Both the position numbers and the translations under genes were made by a program. From Alsobacter sp046349155 (GTDB taxonomy: Bacteria > Pseudomonadota > Alphaproteobacteria > Rhizobiales > Beijerinckiaceae): a DNA stretch of 64,000 bases. Shown piece after piece: positions 33,098-41,919 of this stretch (its first letter is position 1; the number at the start of each line of letters is the position of its first letter). The stretch lies in the NCBI GenBank assembly GCA_046349155.1, contig JAXMCW010000001.1, positions 1,488,001 to 1,552,000 of the forward strand, given 5' to 3'. The notes under the pieces were generated by a model, which worked only from the letters and a program-made list of their open reading frames with translations, did no database searches and was not told the origin of the DNA.

Positions 33098-34489
33098 GTG
33101 AGCGCGATTTCCATTCCCCACCGCGCCGAGGACTCGGTCTTCGGCTCGGCTGCCTTGTCATCCGCTGCAGCCGACAAGGCCTTCCCCACCTCGGAGATGA
33201 GGCCGGACGTCGCCTTCCAGCTCGTCAGCGACGAGCTGATGGCCGACGGCATGGCCCGCCTCAACCTGGCGACATTCTGCCAGACCTGGGACGACGGGAA
33301 CGTCCGCAAGCTGATGGACCTGTCGATCGACAAGAACTGGATCGACAAGGAGGAATACCCACAGTCCGCCGCCATCGACCAGAAGTGCGTGTCGATGATG
33401 GCCGACCTCTGGAACGCGCCGGCCGATCCGGCGGGCCCGACAGGGACCAACACGATCGGATCCAGCGAGGCCTGCATGCTCGGCGGCATGGCCATGAAGT
33501 GGCGCTGGCGCGCGAAGCGCAAGGCGCAGGGCAAGTCCACGGACAAGCCCAACATGGTGTGCGGCCCCGTGCAGGTGTGCTGGCACAAGTTCGCGCGCTA
33601 CTGGGATGTCGAGCTGCGCGAGATCCCCATGGAGCACGACCGCTACTTCATGGATCCCGAGCGCATGCTCGCGGCCGTCGACGAGAACACGATCGGCGTC
33701 GTGCCGACCTTCGGCGTCACCTACACCGGCAACTACGAGATGCCGGGCCCGCTCAACGATGCGCTCGACAAGCTGCACGCCCAGAAGGGCCTCGACATCG
33801 ACATCCACGTCGATGCTGCGAGCGGCGGCTTCCTGGCGCCCTTCTGCGCGCCGGAGATCGTCTGGGATTTCCGTTTGCCGCGGGTGAAGTCGATCTCCTC
33901 CTCGGGGCACAAGTTCGGCCTCGCGCCGCTCGGGTGCGGCTGGGTGATCTGGCGTGACAGGGCTTCGCTACCCGACGACCTCGTCTTCAACGTCGACTAT
34001 CTCGGCGGCAAGGTCGGCACCTTCGCGATCAACTTCTCGCGCCCCGCCGGCCAGGTCATCTCGCAGTACTACGAGTTCCTCAGGCTTGGGCGCGAGGGCT
34101 ACCGCAAGGTTCACATGACCAGCTACGGGGTCGCCCAGTACCTCGCGAAGGAGCTGGGGGCGCTGGGTCCCTACGAGTTCATCTGCACGGGCGACGAGAA
34201 GACGGGCATCCCCGCGATCTGCTTCCGCATCAAGCCCGGCGAGGACCCAGGCTACACGCTCTACGACATTTCCGACCGGCTCCGCATGACGGGCTGGCAG
34301 GTTCCGGCCTTCGCCCTCGCGGGAGGAGCCTCGGACGTGTCCGTGATGCGCGTGATGTGCCGGCGGGGCTTCGACCTCGACCTCGCGGCGCTGCTGGTGC
34401 GCGACTTCAAGGCCGCGCTCGCGTTCTTCGGGCGACACAAGGCGCACCAGCTCACGGCCGCCGAGGCCACGAGCTTCCACCACACCTGA
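33098..34489 (+). CDS. gadB: Glutamate decarboxylase
   Basis: 463 aa PLP enzyme converting glutamate to GABA and CO2 while consuming a proton. The PLP lysine sits in SISSSGHKFGLAPLGCGWVI, and PSEA-type substrate residues lie in TNTIGSSEACMLGGMAMKWR and HVDAASGGFLAPF. The C-terminus ends FHHT, like the E. coli enzyme whose penultimate histidine closes the active site at neutral pH, so pH gating is probably kept. Start is GTG 33098. The N-terminus is shorter in amphipathic character than E. coli GadB and pH-dependent membrane association cannot be judged. A GadC-like antiporter and glutaminase follow. Confidence 0.96.
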   Translation: MSAISIPHRAEDSVFGSAALSSAAADKAFPTSEMRPDVAFQLVSDELMADGMARLNLATFCQTWDDGNVRKLMDLSIDKNWIDKEEYPQSAAIDQKCVSMMADLWNAPADPAGPTGTNTIGSSEACMLGGMAMKWRWRAKRKAQGKSTDKPNMVCGPVQVCWHKFARYWDVELREIPMEHDRYFMDPERMLAAVDENTIGVVPTFGVTYTGNYEMPGPLNDALDKLHAQKGLDIDIHVDAASGGFLAPFCAPEIVWDFRLPRVKSISSSGHKFGLAPLGCGWVIWRDRASLPDDLVFNVDYLGGKVGTFAINFSRPAGQVISQYYEFLRLGREGYRKVHMTSYGVAQYLAKELGALGPYEFICTGDEKTGIPAICFRIKPGEDPGYTLYDISDRLRMTGWQVPAFALAGGASDVSVMRVMCRRGFDLDLAALLVRDFKAALAFFGRHKAHQLTAAEATSFHHT

Positions 34490-34538
34490 CGCGATCACAA
34501 CGCGGGCGGCGCGACCGCACATCTTCACGGGGGCAACC

Positions 34539-36080
34539 ATGGCCGACAGCGCCAGCAAGCCGGCAGCGGCCGGCAAGATCGGAATCCTGACGCTCGCGGT
34601 GATGAACGTCACGGCGGTGGTGAGCCTGCGCGGGCTCCCGGCCGAAGCCGAGTATGGCCTGAGCTCGATCTTCTACTATCTTTTCGCCGCGGTCGTGTTC
34701 CTCATCCCTGTCTCGCTCGTGGCCGCCGAACTGGCGACCGGCTGGCCAGAGAAGGGCGGCGTTTTCCGCTGGGTGGGCGAGGCCTTCGGACCGCGGTGGG
34801 CCTTCGTGGCCATGTTCATGCTCTGGATCGAGGTCACCGTCTGGTTCCCCACCGGCCTGACCTTCGGCGCCGTGTCGCTGGCCTTCATCGGCCCGGACCA
34901 GAAATGGGACGCTGCGCTTTCGGCCAACAATATGTTCGTGCTGGCCATCGTGCTGGCGATCTACTGGCTTGCGACCTTCATCGCATTCCGGGGTGTCGAC
35001 GCCTTCGCCAAGGTGTCGAAGTACGGCGGCATGATCGGGACGATCATTCCAGCGGCCATCCTGATCGTGCTGGGTTTCGCCTATCTCCTGAAGGGGGGCA
35101 AGCCGCAGATCGATCTCGCCTGGAAGGACGTCCTCCCCGACTTCACGAACTTCAACAACGTCGTGCTCGCGGCCGGCATCTTCCTCTTCTACGCGGGCAT
35201 GGAGATGAACGCGATCCACGTGAAGGACGTGGAGAACCCGTCGCGCAACTACCCCATCGCCATCATCATGGCGGCGCTCGGGACGGTTGCCATCTTCGTG
35301 CTCGGCACCCTGGCGATCGCCTTCGTCATCCCGAACTCCCAGATCAACCTGACGCAGAGCCTCCTCGTCGCCTATGGCGACATGTTCCGCTGGGCTGGGA
35401 TCGGCTGGCTTGCGCCGGTGATGGCGATCGCCCTCGCGGTCGGCGTGCTGGCGGGCGTTGTGACGTGGGTCGCGGGGCCGTCCTCGGGTCTGCTGGTCGT
35501 CGCTAAGGCGGGCTACATGCCGCGCTTCTGGCAGAAGACCAATGCCCACGGCATGGCGACGCACATCCTTCTCGTGCAGGCCCTCATGGTCACCGCGCTC
35601 TCCATCATGTTCGTGGTGCTGCCCTCGGTGCAGGCGGCCTACCAGATCCTCAGCCAGCTCACGGTCGTGCTCTACCTCGTGATGTACCTGCTGATGTTCG
35701 CGGCCGGCATCTACCTGCGCTACAGCCAGCCCAACCGGCCGCGGCCCTACAGCATCCCCGGGGGCGACGCGGGCATGTGGCTCATCGGCGGCATGGGCTT
35801 CCTGGGCTCGCTTCTGGCCTTCGTGCTTTCCTTCATCCCGCCCGGGCAGATCTCGGTCGGCAGCCCCACCACCTATGTCTCGCTGCTCATCGGCCTGACG
35901 GTGTTCTTCGTCGCGATCCCCTTCGTGATCTACGCGGTCCGCAAGCCACACTGGCGCGATCCGGAGTCGGACTTCGCGCCCTTCACCTGGGAGGCCGAGA
36001 ACGGGCACCCCGGCATCCCCACAGCCTCGGCTGTCCCGGTCGGCGCGCCGGTCCTCGCGAAGCCGAAGGCAGTCGCCTGA
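34539..36080 (+). CDS. gadC: Glutamate/GABA antiporter, GadC-like APC permease
   Basis: 513 aa with about 12 membrane segments. The first segment LTLAVMNVTAVVSLRGLPAE carries the GadC-type NVTAVVSLRGLP signature, followed by PEKGGVFRWVGEAFGPRWAF. A cytoplasmic C-terminal tail of about 40 residues after KPHWRDPESDFAPFTWEAEN corresponds in position to the C-plug that blocks E. coli GadC above acidic pH, though its sequence is not closely similar. It exchanges external glutamate (or glutamine) for internal GABA. It lies 49 bp after gadB. Confidence 0.92.
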   Translation: MADSASKPAAAGKIGILTLAVMNVTAVVSLRGLPAEAEYGLSSIFYYLFAAVVFLIPVSLVAAELATGWPEKGGVFRWVGEAFGPRWAFVAMFMLWIEVTVWFPTGLTFGAVSLAFIGPDQKWDAALSANNMFVLAIVLAIYWLATFIAFRGVDAFAKVSKYGGMIGTIIPAAILIVLGFAYLLKGGKPQIDLAWKDVLPDFTNFNNVVLAAGIFLFYAGMEMNAIHVKDVENPSRNYPIAIIMAALGTVAIFVLGTLAIAFVIPNSQINLTQSLLVAYGDMFRWAGIGWLAPVMAIALAVGVLAGVVTWVAGPSSGLLVVAKAGYMPRFWQKTNAHGMATHILLVQALMVTALSIMFVVLPSVQAAYQILSQLTVVLYLVMYLLMFAAGIYLRYSQPNRPRPYSIPGGDAGMWLIGGMGFLGSLLAFVLSFIPPGQISVGSPTTYVSLLIGLTVFFVAIPFVIYAVRKPHWRDPESDFAPFTWEAENGHPGIPTASAVPVGAPVLAKPKAVA

Positions 36081-36129
36081 CCAGCGGAGCCCGGCCTCGA
36101 CGTGCCCTCCTCAAGGACAGGGAAGCCCC

Positions 36130-37074
36130 ATGACGATTGCTCCCGACCAGATCCGCAGCGCCGTGCAGAAGGCGCACGAGAGCTGTCGTGACCTTCCCGG
36201 CGGAGCGAACGCCAGCTACATCCCGTTCCTCGCGTCGGTGCCGTCCTCGCTGTTCGGCGTGGTGGTGGCCACGGCCGACGGAGCGGTCTATTCGGCGGGA
36301 GACGCGCACCACGGCTTCGCCATCGAGTCCATCTCGAAGGTTTTCACCCTGGCCCTGGTGATGGAAGCGATCGGTCCGGCCGCCGTCCGGAGCAAGGTCG
36401 GGGCTGACCCGACGGGCTTGCCGTTCAACTCCGTGATGGCGCTCGAGCTCCACGGCGGAAAGCCGCTCTCGCCGCTGGTCAATGCCGGCGCGATCGCGAC
36501 CGCGAGCCTCGTGCAGGGCGCGACCGCCGACGACATGTGGGCCAAGATCCTCGACGCTCAGAGCCGCTTTGCCGGACGCGCCATCGCGCTGAGTCCCGAG
36601 GTGAACACCTCTGAGCAGACCACCAACTTCCACAACCGGGCGATCGCCTGGCTGCTCACCAGCGCGAACGCCTGTTACTGCGACCCCATGCGCGCGGTGG
36701 ACGTCTATACCCGCCAGTGCTCCACGCTGATCACGGCCGAGGACCTCGCCGTCATGGGCGCCACGCTGGCCGCGGGAGGGGTCAACCCCCGCTCGAAGCA
36801 GCAAGTCATTTCGGCCGGGAACGTGCCATACATCCTCGCGGAAATGGCGATGGAGGGCCTCTACACGGCCTCGGGCGATTGGGCCTACCAGGTGGGCCTG
36901 CCCGGCAAGAGCGGCGTCGGCGGAGGGATCCTGGCCGTCGCGCCCGGCCGCCTCGCCATCGCGGCGTTCTCTCCTCCCCTCGACGATGCAGGGAACAGTG
37001 TCCGGGGTCAGGCGGCGGTCGCCAGCGTTGCCCGCGACCTCGGTTTGAACCTCTATCGAGAGGTCCCCCAGTGA
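36130..37074 (+). CDS. glsA: Glutaminase (serine-dependent, YbaS/GlsA type)
   Basis: 314 aa beta-lactamase-like glutaminase. The catalytic Ser-x-x-Lys is in FAIESISKVFTLALV, followed by PFNSVMALELHGGKPLSPLV, NAGAIATASLV and LPGKSGVGGGILAVAPGRLA. It hydrolyses glutamine to glutamate and ammonia; the ammonia buffers protons and the glutamate feeds GadB. Located 49 bp after the GadC-like gene and overlapped by the next permease start (GTGA), it makes a glutamine-fed acid-resistance pathway likely. Confidence 0.95.
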   Translation: MTIAPDQIRSAVQKAHESCRDLPGGANASYIPFLASVPSSLFGVVVATADGAVYSAGDAHHGFAIESISKVFTLALVMEAIGPAAVRSKVGADPTGLPFNSVMALELHGGKPLSPLVNAGAIATASLVQGATADDMWAKILDAQSRFAGRAIALSPEVNTSEQTTNFHNRAIAWLLTSANACYCDPMRAVDVYTRQCSTLITAEDLAVMGATLAAGGVNPRSKQQVISAGNVPYILAEMAMEGLYTASGDWAYQVGLPGKSGVGGGILAVAPGRLAIAAFSPPLDDAGNSVRGQAAVASVARDLGLNLYREVPQ

Positions 37075-38387
37075 CCCCCACACCGGCGTCCGCGGCGACC
37101 GGGGCGGCTCCGACCCGTAAGAAGCAGGCCATGAGCTTGTGGTCAGTCGCGGCGCTCGGCATCGGCTCCATGGTGGGAGCCGGCATCTTCGCGCTACTTG
37201 GCCAGGCGGCGCTGGTGGCTCACCAGGACACCTGGATCAGTTTCGCGCTGGGGGGAGTCGTTGCCCTGCTCTCGGGCCACAGCTACGGCAAGTTGGCGGC
37301 GCGGTTCCCGTCCAATGGCGGGATTATGGACTACTTCTATCTCGGCTTCCCCTCCCGCGTGCTCTCGGGCGCGCTGTCGCTTCTGTACCTCGTGACGCTC
37401 GCCGTCACGATCGCCATGGTCGCACGTACCTTCGGCGCCTATGCCTCAGCCCTTCTGACCGGCGGCCACAACCGGCTTCTCGTGGACATGTTCGCATCGG
37501 GCATCATCGTCCTGCTCACGATCCTCAACCTCGTGGGAGCAGGCGCCGTCGGGCGTGCGGAGATCGTGCTCGTCGGGATCAAGCTCGTCATCCTCTGCCT
37601 CCTGATGATCGCGGGCGCGGTCACGATCCGGCCAGACCTCATGGCCGGGCATGGGCATGTTCCGCCCTCCTCGCTGCTGGCGAGCGTCGGGCTGACGTTC
37701 TTTGCCTATGCGGGCTACGGCATGATGGCCAATGCGTCCGACGAGGTGGCCGATCCCGTTCAGACCATTCCGAGGGCCATCATGCTGGCGATCCTCGTGG
37801 CAGGCGGCCTCTATGTCGGTCTCGCGGTCGTCGTGCTCGGCAACGTCTCTCCAACAACGCTCGCCGCGCAGGCCGACACAGCTGTGGCCGAGGCGGCGCG
37901 TCCGGTTCTCGGGCGCTTCGGCTTCACCATCGTCTCCATCGGCGCGCTGTTGGCCACCTCTTCCGCCATCAACGCGACCCTGTTCAGTGGCCTCAACATC
38001 GCCAGGGGGCTCGCGGAGAAAAAGCAACTGCCGGCGCTATTCGCCGAGCCGGTCTGGGGTCAGGGCACAAAGGGACTGATCTGGTCGGTGGCCGGCATCC
38101 TGCTGATCACCAACCTGCTCGACCTCAGCGCCATCGCGAACATCGCGAGCGCGACGTTCCTGATCTCTTACCTCGCGGTCTTCGTCGCCCACTGGCGGCT
38201 TCGCGGGCAGACGGGAGCCGGCGGATTCCCTATTGCGCTCGGCTTCGTGGCGATGGCCGTGGTCTTCGCCAGCTTCATGGTGAGCGTCTGGCAGAGCCAG
38301 CCGGTCGCCATGCTGCTGATCGTCCTTTTCGTCGGCGGCAGCATCGCGGTGCAGGCCGTCCTGCAACGCGGACGGAGCGCGCCATGA
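37071..38387 (+). CDS. APC-family amino acid permease (YbaT-like)
   Basis: 438 aa with about 12 membrane segments. The first segment contains LGIGSMVGAGIFALLGQAAL, the APC fold substrate-site signature GxGIF in the form GAGIF, and segment 6 region has FFAYAGYGMMANASDEVADP. GTG 37071 overlaps the glutaminase stop by four bases; ATG 37131 (MSLWSVAALG) is an alternative start. In E. coli the glutaminase YbaS is paired with the APC protein YbaT, and this gene has the same position. A role in glutamine or glutamate exchange is inferred. Confidence 0.85.
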   Translation: MTPTPASAATGAAPTRKKQAMSLWSVAALGIGSMVGAGIFALLGQAALVAHQDTWISFALGGVVALLSGHSYGKLAARFPSNGGIMDYFYLGFPSRVLSGALSLLYLVTLAVTIAMVARTFGAYASALLTGGHNRLLVDMFASGIIVLLTILNLVGAGAVGRAEIVLVGIKLVILCLLMIAGAVTIRPDLMAGHGHVPPSSLLASVGLTFFAYAGYGMMANASDEVADPVQTIPRAIMLAILVAGGLYVGLAVVVLGNVSPTTLAAQADTAVAEAARPVLGRFGFTIVSIGALLATSSAINATLFSGLNIARGLAEKKQLPALFAEPVWGQGTKGLIWSVAGILLITNLLDLSAIANIASATFLISYLAVFVAHWRLRGQTGAGGFPIALGFVAMAVVFASFMVSVWQSQPVAMLLIVLFVGGSIAVQAVLQRGRSAP

Positions 38388-39817
38388 GCGTGCTGCGCGG
38401 GCTGCTTCTCGCGGTCGGCACGATGCTCTCGGGGCCCCTCACCGTGCTTGCCGGAGCAGCCTCCTGCGACGTCGCTGCGGTGATCTCCGAGGAAGCCCGC
38501 ACGGGCGCGACTGGCCTTGACCCCAACGAGGCCCGACACGCAAGGCGGGCGCACGTCACCCGGGACCGCCATGCGCCCCTCGCGCTCGCCGAGAGCGGCG
38601 GCAAGGTTGGCCACGTGGAGGTGGCCCGCCTCCTTGATCGCGAGTTCGCCCGGTTCGATCCAGACTACCTCACCACTAAGGCCCGCCATCGATCTAGGCT
38701 GGACGCACTCAAGGTCAGGCTCGACGCGGCGCAGGGGCCCGGTCACTGGCTCTACTGCTCGCAGCAGCTCTACAACGACGCGGAGTGGCTGGTCGAATAC
38801 ACCGCCTTGTGGCCGCGCGTGACGGCGGGTCTCAACGCGCTAGAAGACAGCCTGTCGCGCGCTGACCAGCAGGACGCCTCGCGCCAGGCGGCCGACGGCT
38901 CTTGGGGAGGCTGCCGGGACGAATTTGTCTTCAGGGTGGATAGCACCGTCGACGCCCTGAACGGACTTAATCCCGATCCCGTGCCGCAGCTCCGCTACCC
39001 GCTGAACTTCCTCCAAGCGGTCGGCACGCCCGCCGACGTCAGCCGGCTGATCTTCTCGCGGCTGGTCTCCGCCATGGGCGCCAGCGGCATCTATGGCCGC
39101 GAGGAGATAGCCTCGCTCACGGAATCTCTCCCCCAATTTCTCTTCAAGCCAACGATCGCCACCATCGCCCGGAACAACGGCGCGGCCTTCATCGAACGAG
39201 AGTTCATACGGCGGCACGCGCGGCTGCTCGACTCGGTACAGAACCCGTTCACCGGCTTCTGGGGGCCTTCCCTGTCGGTGGACGGCGAGATCCTTGCGCT
39301 GCCCGACCTCAGCATGACGTTCCACATCGTCTCCTACCGGCGAGGATGCATCGAACGCTGGTCGGAGCTGATCGAGACGCTCCTGGCGATCAAGGAGCTG
39401 AGCTACCCCTTCGGCTGGATGCATGACGGCCGCATCACCACGCACAATGCCTATGACGTGGTGAAGCTTCTGGCGCATGGCTGGGACCACGCGAGCCCCG
39501 GCCAGAAGGAGACCGCTTCGCGCGAGATCGCGTCGATGCTTCAGGCGATCATGGCATCTGACGTGAGGCCCGACGGGTCGGTCGTGTTCGACCCTGACTA
39601 CTACGAGACGGAAGCCGCAGCCTACTACTTCGCCATCGCCTTCCTGGACGAAGCCGGCTTCTGGCGCCCCGAGAGGCGGTTCTGGAGCGAGAACAAACAT
39701 CTTGCCCCCGAGGCCCTTTCGCTGTGCCGCGCCATGAAGGCGCGTGTCGGTCCCCTAGCCGCGCAATCGAGCCTTGCAGTCGGCGCGATGCAGCGCCTGC
39801 AGGAAAACTGCCCGTGA
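38384..39817 (+). CDS. Secreted hypothetical protein in the gad operon
   Basis: 477 aa, ATG 38384 overlapping the permease stop as ATGA. A signal peptide (MSVLRGLLLAVGTMLSGPLT, VLAGAAS) is followed by EARHARRAHVTRDRHAPLAL, DPDYLTTKARHRSRLDALKV, NPFTGFWGPSLSVDG, LPDLSMTFHIVSYRRGCIER and WMHDGRITTHNAYDVVKLLA. The GFWG / LSMTFHIV / HNAYDVV spacing is reminiscent of alpha-alpha toroid proteins (prenyltransferase/glycoside-hydrolase-like repeats), but I cannot name a family and see no certain catalytic residues. Tight coupling to the acid-resistance genes suggests a periplasmic or envelope role under acid stress. Confidence 0.75.
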   Translation: MSVLRGLLLAVGTMLSGPLTVLAGAASCDVAAVISEEARTGATGLDPNEARHARRAHVTRDRHAPLALAESGGKVGHVEVARLLDREFARFDPDYLTTKARHRSRLDALKVRLDAAQGPGHWLYCSQQLYNDAEWLVEYTALWPRVTAGLNALEDSLSRADQQDASRQAADGSWGGCRDEFVFRVDSTVDALNGLNPDPVPQLRYPLNFLQAVGTPADVSRLIFSRLVSAMGASGIYGREEIASLTESLPQFLFKPTIATIARNNGAAFIEREFIRRHARLLDSVQNPFTGFWGPSLSVDGEILALPDLSMTFHIVSYRRGCIERWSELIETLLAIKELSYPFGWMHDGRITTHNAYDVVKLLAHGWDHASPGQKETASREIASMLQAIMASDVRPDGSVVFDPDYYETEAAAYYFAIAFLDEAGFWRPERRFWSENKHLAPEALSLCRAMKARVGPLAAQSSLAVGAMQRLQENCP

Positions 39818-39888
39818 ACGATGTGCCACCCGTGCTGACGTTCAGGCATGCCAGGACATGGCGGCCTGACCCGAGCGTGAGAAACACC

Positions 39889-40356
39889 ATGCTCCCAGAG
39901 CCCGAAATGTCCGCCGAAGCCTGCTACAGGGCCTTCCGAGCGCATTACACGAAAGCCCAGTACCACTGGGTCCAGTTCACGACGGAATGGCTCTCGGACT
40001 GTTCGCGAGCCTTCGACGGCGACCTCCAGATGATGCTGATCCTCGCAGTGGTCGGCCAGCCGCATTTGGCCAGTGCCAACGCCCCGCAGGAGACAGGCAC
40101 GGAAGCGCCACAGCGCTCGATCAATGCATCGCGCATCGCTGACGTCACTGGCATCCCTCGCGAGACGATACGCCGGAAGCTCGACGCGATGGCGAAGCGC
40201 GGCTGGGTCCAACAGCATCCGGATGCAAGCTGGTCGATCGCCGTGGTAGACAACGAGACCCCTGCGCGACTTGACTTGCGCGAATTGGAGGATGCCGCAA
40301 TTCGGAAGGTGTCGCGCTTCGTAGCGAACTTCGTTCCTCTTGTCCGACAGACGTGA
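39889..40356 (+). CDS. Winged-helix regulator, paralogue of the one at 31126
   Basis: 155 aa from ATG 39889; ATG 39907 is an alternative start. It shares with the 31126 protein AQYHWVQFTTEWLSDCSRAF, then DGDLQMMLILAVVGQ, followed by SINASRIADVTGIPRETIRR and KLDAMAKRGWVQQ. It ends with a short helix ELEDAAIRKVSRFVANFVPL comparable to the other protein's tail. It lies 72 bp after the secreted unknown gene and so may be the last gene of the gad transcript and its regulator (inference). Confidence 0.78.
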   Translation: MLPEPEMSAEACYRAFRAHYTKAQYHWVQFTTEWLSDCSRAFDGDLQMMLILAVVGQPHLASANAPQETGTEAPQRSINASRIADVTGIPRETIRRKLDAMAKRGWVQQHPDASWSIAVVDNETPARLDLRELEDAAIRKVSRFVANFVPLVRQT

Positions 40357-40415
40357 TCGCCTTCTGAGTTCCCTATTTCCCCCGCCCCAAAGTCCATCCT
40401 CAGTCAGGAGCAGTT

Positions 40416-40601
40416 ATGACGCACAAGGCGGTAATCTTCGTTCTAGCAATACTCATCGGCATCACCTTCATACTCGCCTTCGCATCAAGCGGAAGCGGGT
40501 CTGGTTGGATCCACCTCGTGGGCCTCGGACTGACTGTCGTCCTTCTGATCGTGATCGGTCTTGGCCAAAATGCAGGCGTCGCCCGAAAGCCGCCGGACTG
40601 A
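40416..40601 (+). CDS. Small two-helix membrane protein
   Basis: 61 aa, with AGGAG well placed before the ATG. Two hydrophobic segments (AVIFVLAILIGITFILAFA and IHLVGLGLTVVLLIVIGL) are joined by a GSGSG turn and end in a short polar tail. Family unknown. It lies between the second regulator and the second MarC gene. Confidence 0.6.
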   Translation: MTHKAVIFVLAILIGITFILAFASSGSGSGWIHLVGLGLTVVLLIVIGLGQNAGVARKPPD

Positions 40602-40658
40602 GGCTGGCCGAGCCAGAGAGGCGCCGATCCCCCGAATTCGCGACACGCCAGCCCCGCC

Positions 40659-41309
40659 ATGACGATGACACCCGTAGACATGGCCCTCTTCGCGATCAGC
40701 CTGCTGGCTCTTTTCAGCCCGCCTGCGACGCTCGGGCCCGCGGCATCGATCTTGGCGGGCGCTCCCGCGAAGGCCCAGAAGCGCGTCGCATTCCTGGTCG
40801 CCCGCAACTACGCACTGATCCTGGTCGTGGCGCTGCTGCTCGGCCACGCGCTCCTCAGGCTGCTCGGGATCACCACGGCAGCGCTCACTCTCACAGGCGG
40901 GGCTGCCCTCGTGCACCAGGGCTGGCCGCTGATGACCCGCGGCGACAAGGCCGCCGACCGTTCGGCCGCAGGCGGCGACGCCCTCGACCGGAATTGGGAC
41001 CAGATCTCCGCGGTGCCCCTCACGTTCCCGATTACGATCGGGGGTGGCACGATCGCGGTAGCGGTCAGCGCGAGCGGTCGCTATCCGACCCTGCCGGATC
41101 TCGCAGTCCTCGCCACCATCTGCCTGTCCTTGTCGCTTGCCGTCTATCTGACCTTCCGCCTGGCCGGGCCGGTGACGAGCCGCCTCGGAGAGGGCGCCAT
41201 GGACGCCATCACTCGCGCGTCTGGCATCGTCCTTGTCGCATTGGGGGCGCAACTCAGCGTGGCGGGCCTCGTCGGGCTCACCCTGTCGAACCTGCACCTT
41301 CCACACTGA
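40659..41309 (+). CDS. MarC-family inner membrane protein (second in window)
   Basis: 216 aa with about six membrane segments. The opening MALFAISLLALFSPPATLGP has the proline-rich turn of the family, repeated in the second half as AVPLTFPITIGGGTIAVAVS. The two-fold internal repeat supports a MarC/NAAT assignment. It belongs to the envelope-stress set between gad and hdeD and is only distantly similar to the 27895-28494 protein. Transported substrate unknown. Confidence 0.8.
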   Translation: MTMTPVDMALFAISLLALFSPPATLGPAASILAGAPAKAQKRVAFLVARNYALILVVALLLGHALLRLLGITTAALTLTGGAALVHQGWPLMTRGDKAADRSAAGGDALDRNWDQISAVPLTFPITIGGGTIAVAVSASGRYPTLPDLAVLATICLSLSLAVYLTFRLAGPVTSRLGEGAMDAITRASGIVLVALGAQLSVAGLVGLTLSNLHLPH

Positions 41310-41457
41310 CACGAGCGCAGGGTGGAGTTCCGTGCGACATCGCGGGCTACACCCACCCAGCTTGCCCGGTTTGAGCACCCGACCCATGGCTTGCGGTGGC
41401 GCCGTCGGGCATCAGGAAAATTGGTCCACCCTGCGGCTCAAGAGGCGGAGTGAACTC

Positions 41458-41898
41458 ATGCTGGGGGATGCCCAGATCCGTGCCTTCCTCTCCTCGATCG
41501 CAGCCTTCATGGTGATCGTCAGCGTCCATGTCGTCCTGCTGCACGTCATGGCGGCGCTTGTCCGAAAACGGCCGATTGGATCGCTGTTGCAGGCGACGCT
41601 GCTCCGCGAAATCGCGTTCGTGGTTCAGGTCGTCGTGGTGCTGTTCGGCATCAACCTCGTGACGAACCTCCTGTGGGGCAGTTTCATCGCCGTGATGGGC
41701 GTCGTGCCGACCTTCAGGAATGCACTCTTCTACGCGCTGGAGAACTATACCTCGCTCGGCCTGACGCGAGTGCAGGTGGACGAGACCTGGCGCACTCTGG
41801 CGCCGCTCATCTCATTGTCCGGCGTGTTCTGCCTCGGGTGGTCGACAGCGATCCTCGTCTCGCTGTTCAGCCAGCTCTACACGTCGAAGACCACCTGA
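41458..41898 (+). CDS. Small ion-channel-like membrane protein with degenerate filter
   Basis: 146 aa from ATG 41458. Membrane segments lie near FLSSIAAFMVIVSVHVVLLH, EIAFVVQVVVVLFGINLVTN and LISLSGVFCLGWSTAILVSL. Between the last two is FRNALFYALENYTSLGLTRV, which has the form of a two-helix K+ channel pore loop but with TSLG in place of the T-x-G-Y-G filter. Altered selectivity or a non-channel role is possible. It is convergent with the HdeD gene, 21 bp apart at the stops. Confidence 0.65.
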   Translation: MLGDAQIRAFLSSIAAFMVIVSVHVVLLHVMAALVRKRPIGSLLQATLLREIAFVVQVVVVLFGINLVTNLLWGSFIAVMGVVPTFRNALFYALENYTSLGLTRVQVDETWRTLAPLISLSGVFCLGWSTAILVSLFSQLYTSKTT

Positions 41899-41919
41899 TC
41901 GACAGCGCAGCGACGCGTG

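Noticed and set aside
37139..38383. N-terminal 415-residue extension of the secreted 477 aa protein
   Set aside because: That stretch is the out-of-frame shadow of the APC permease: Arg/Pro/His-rich with no family features. The real start is ATG 38384 with a signal peptide.
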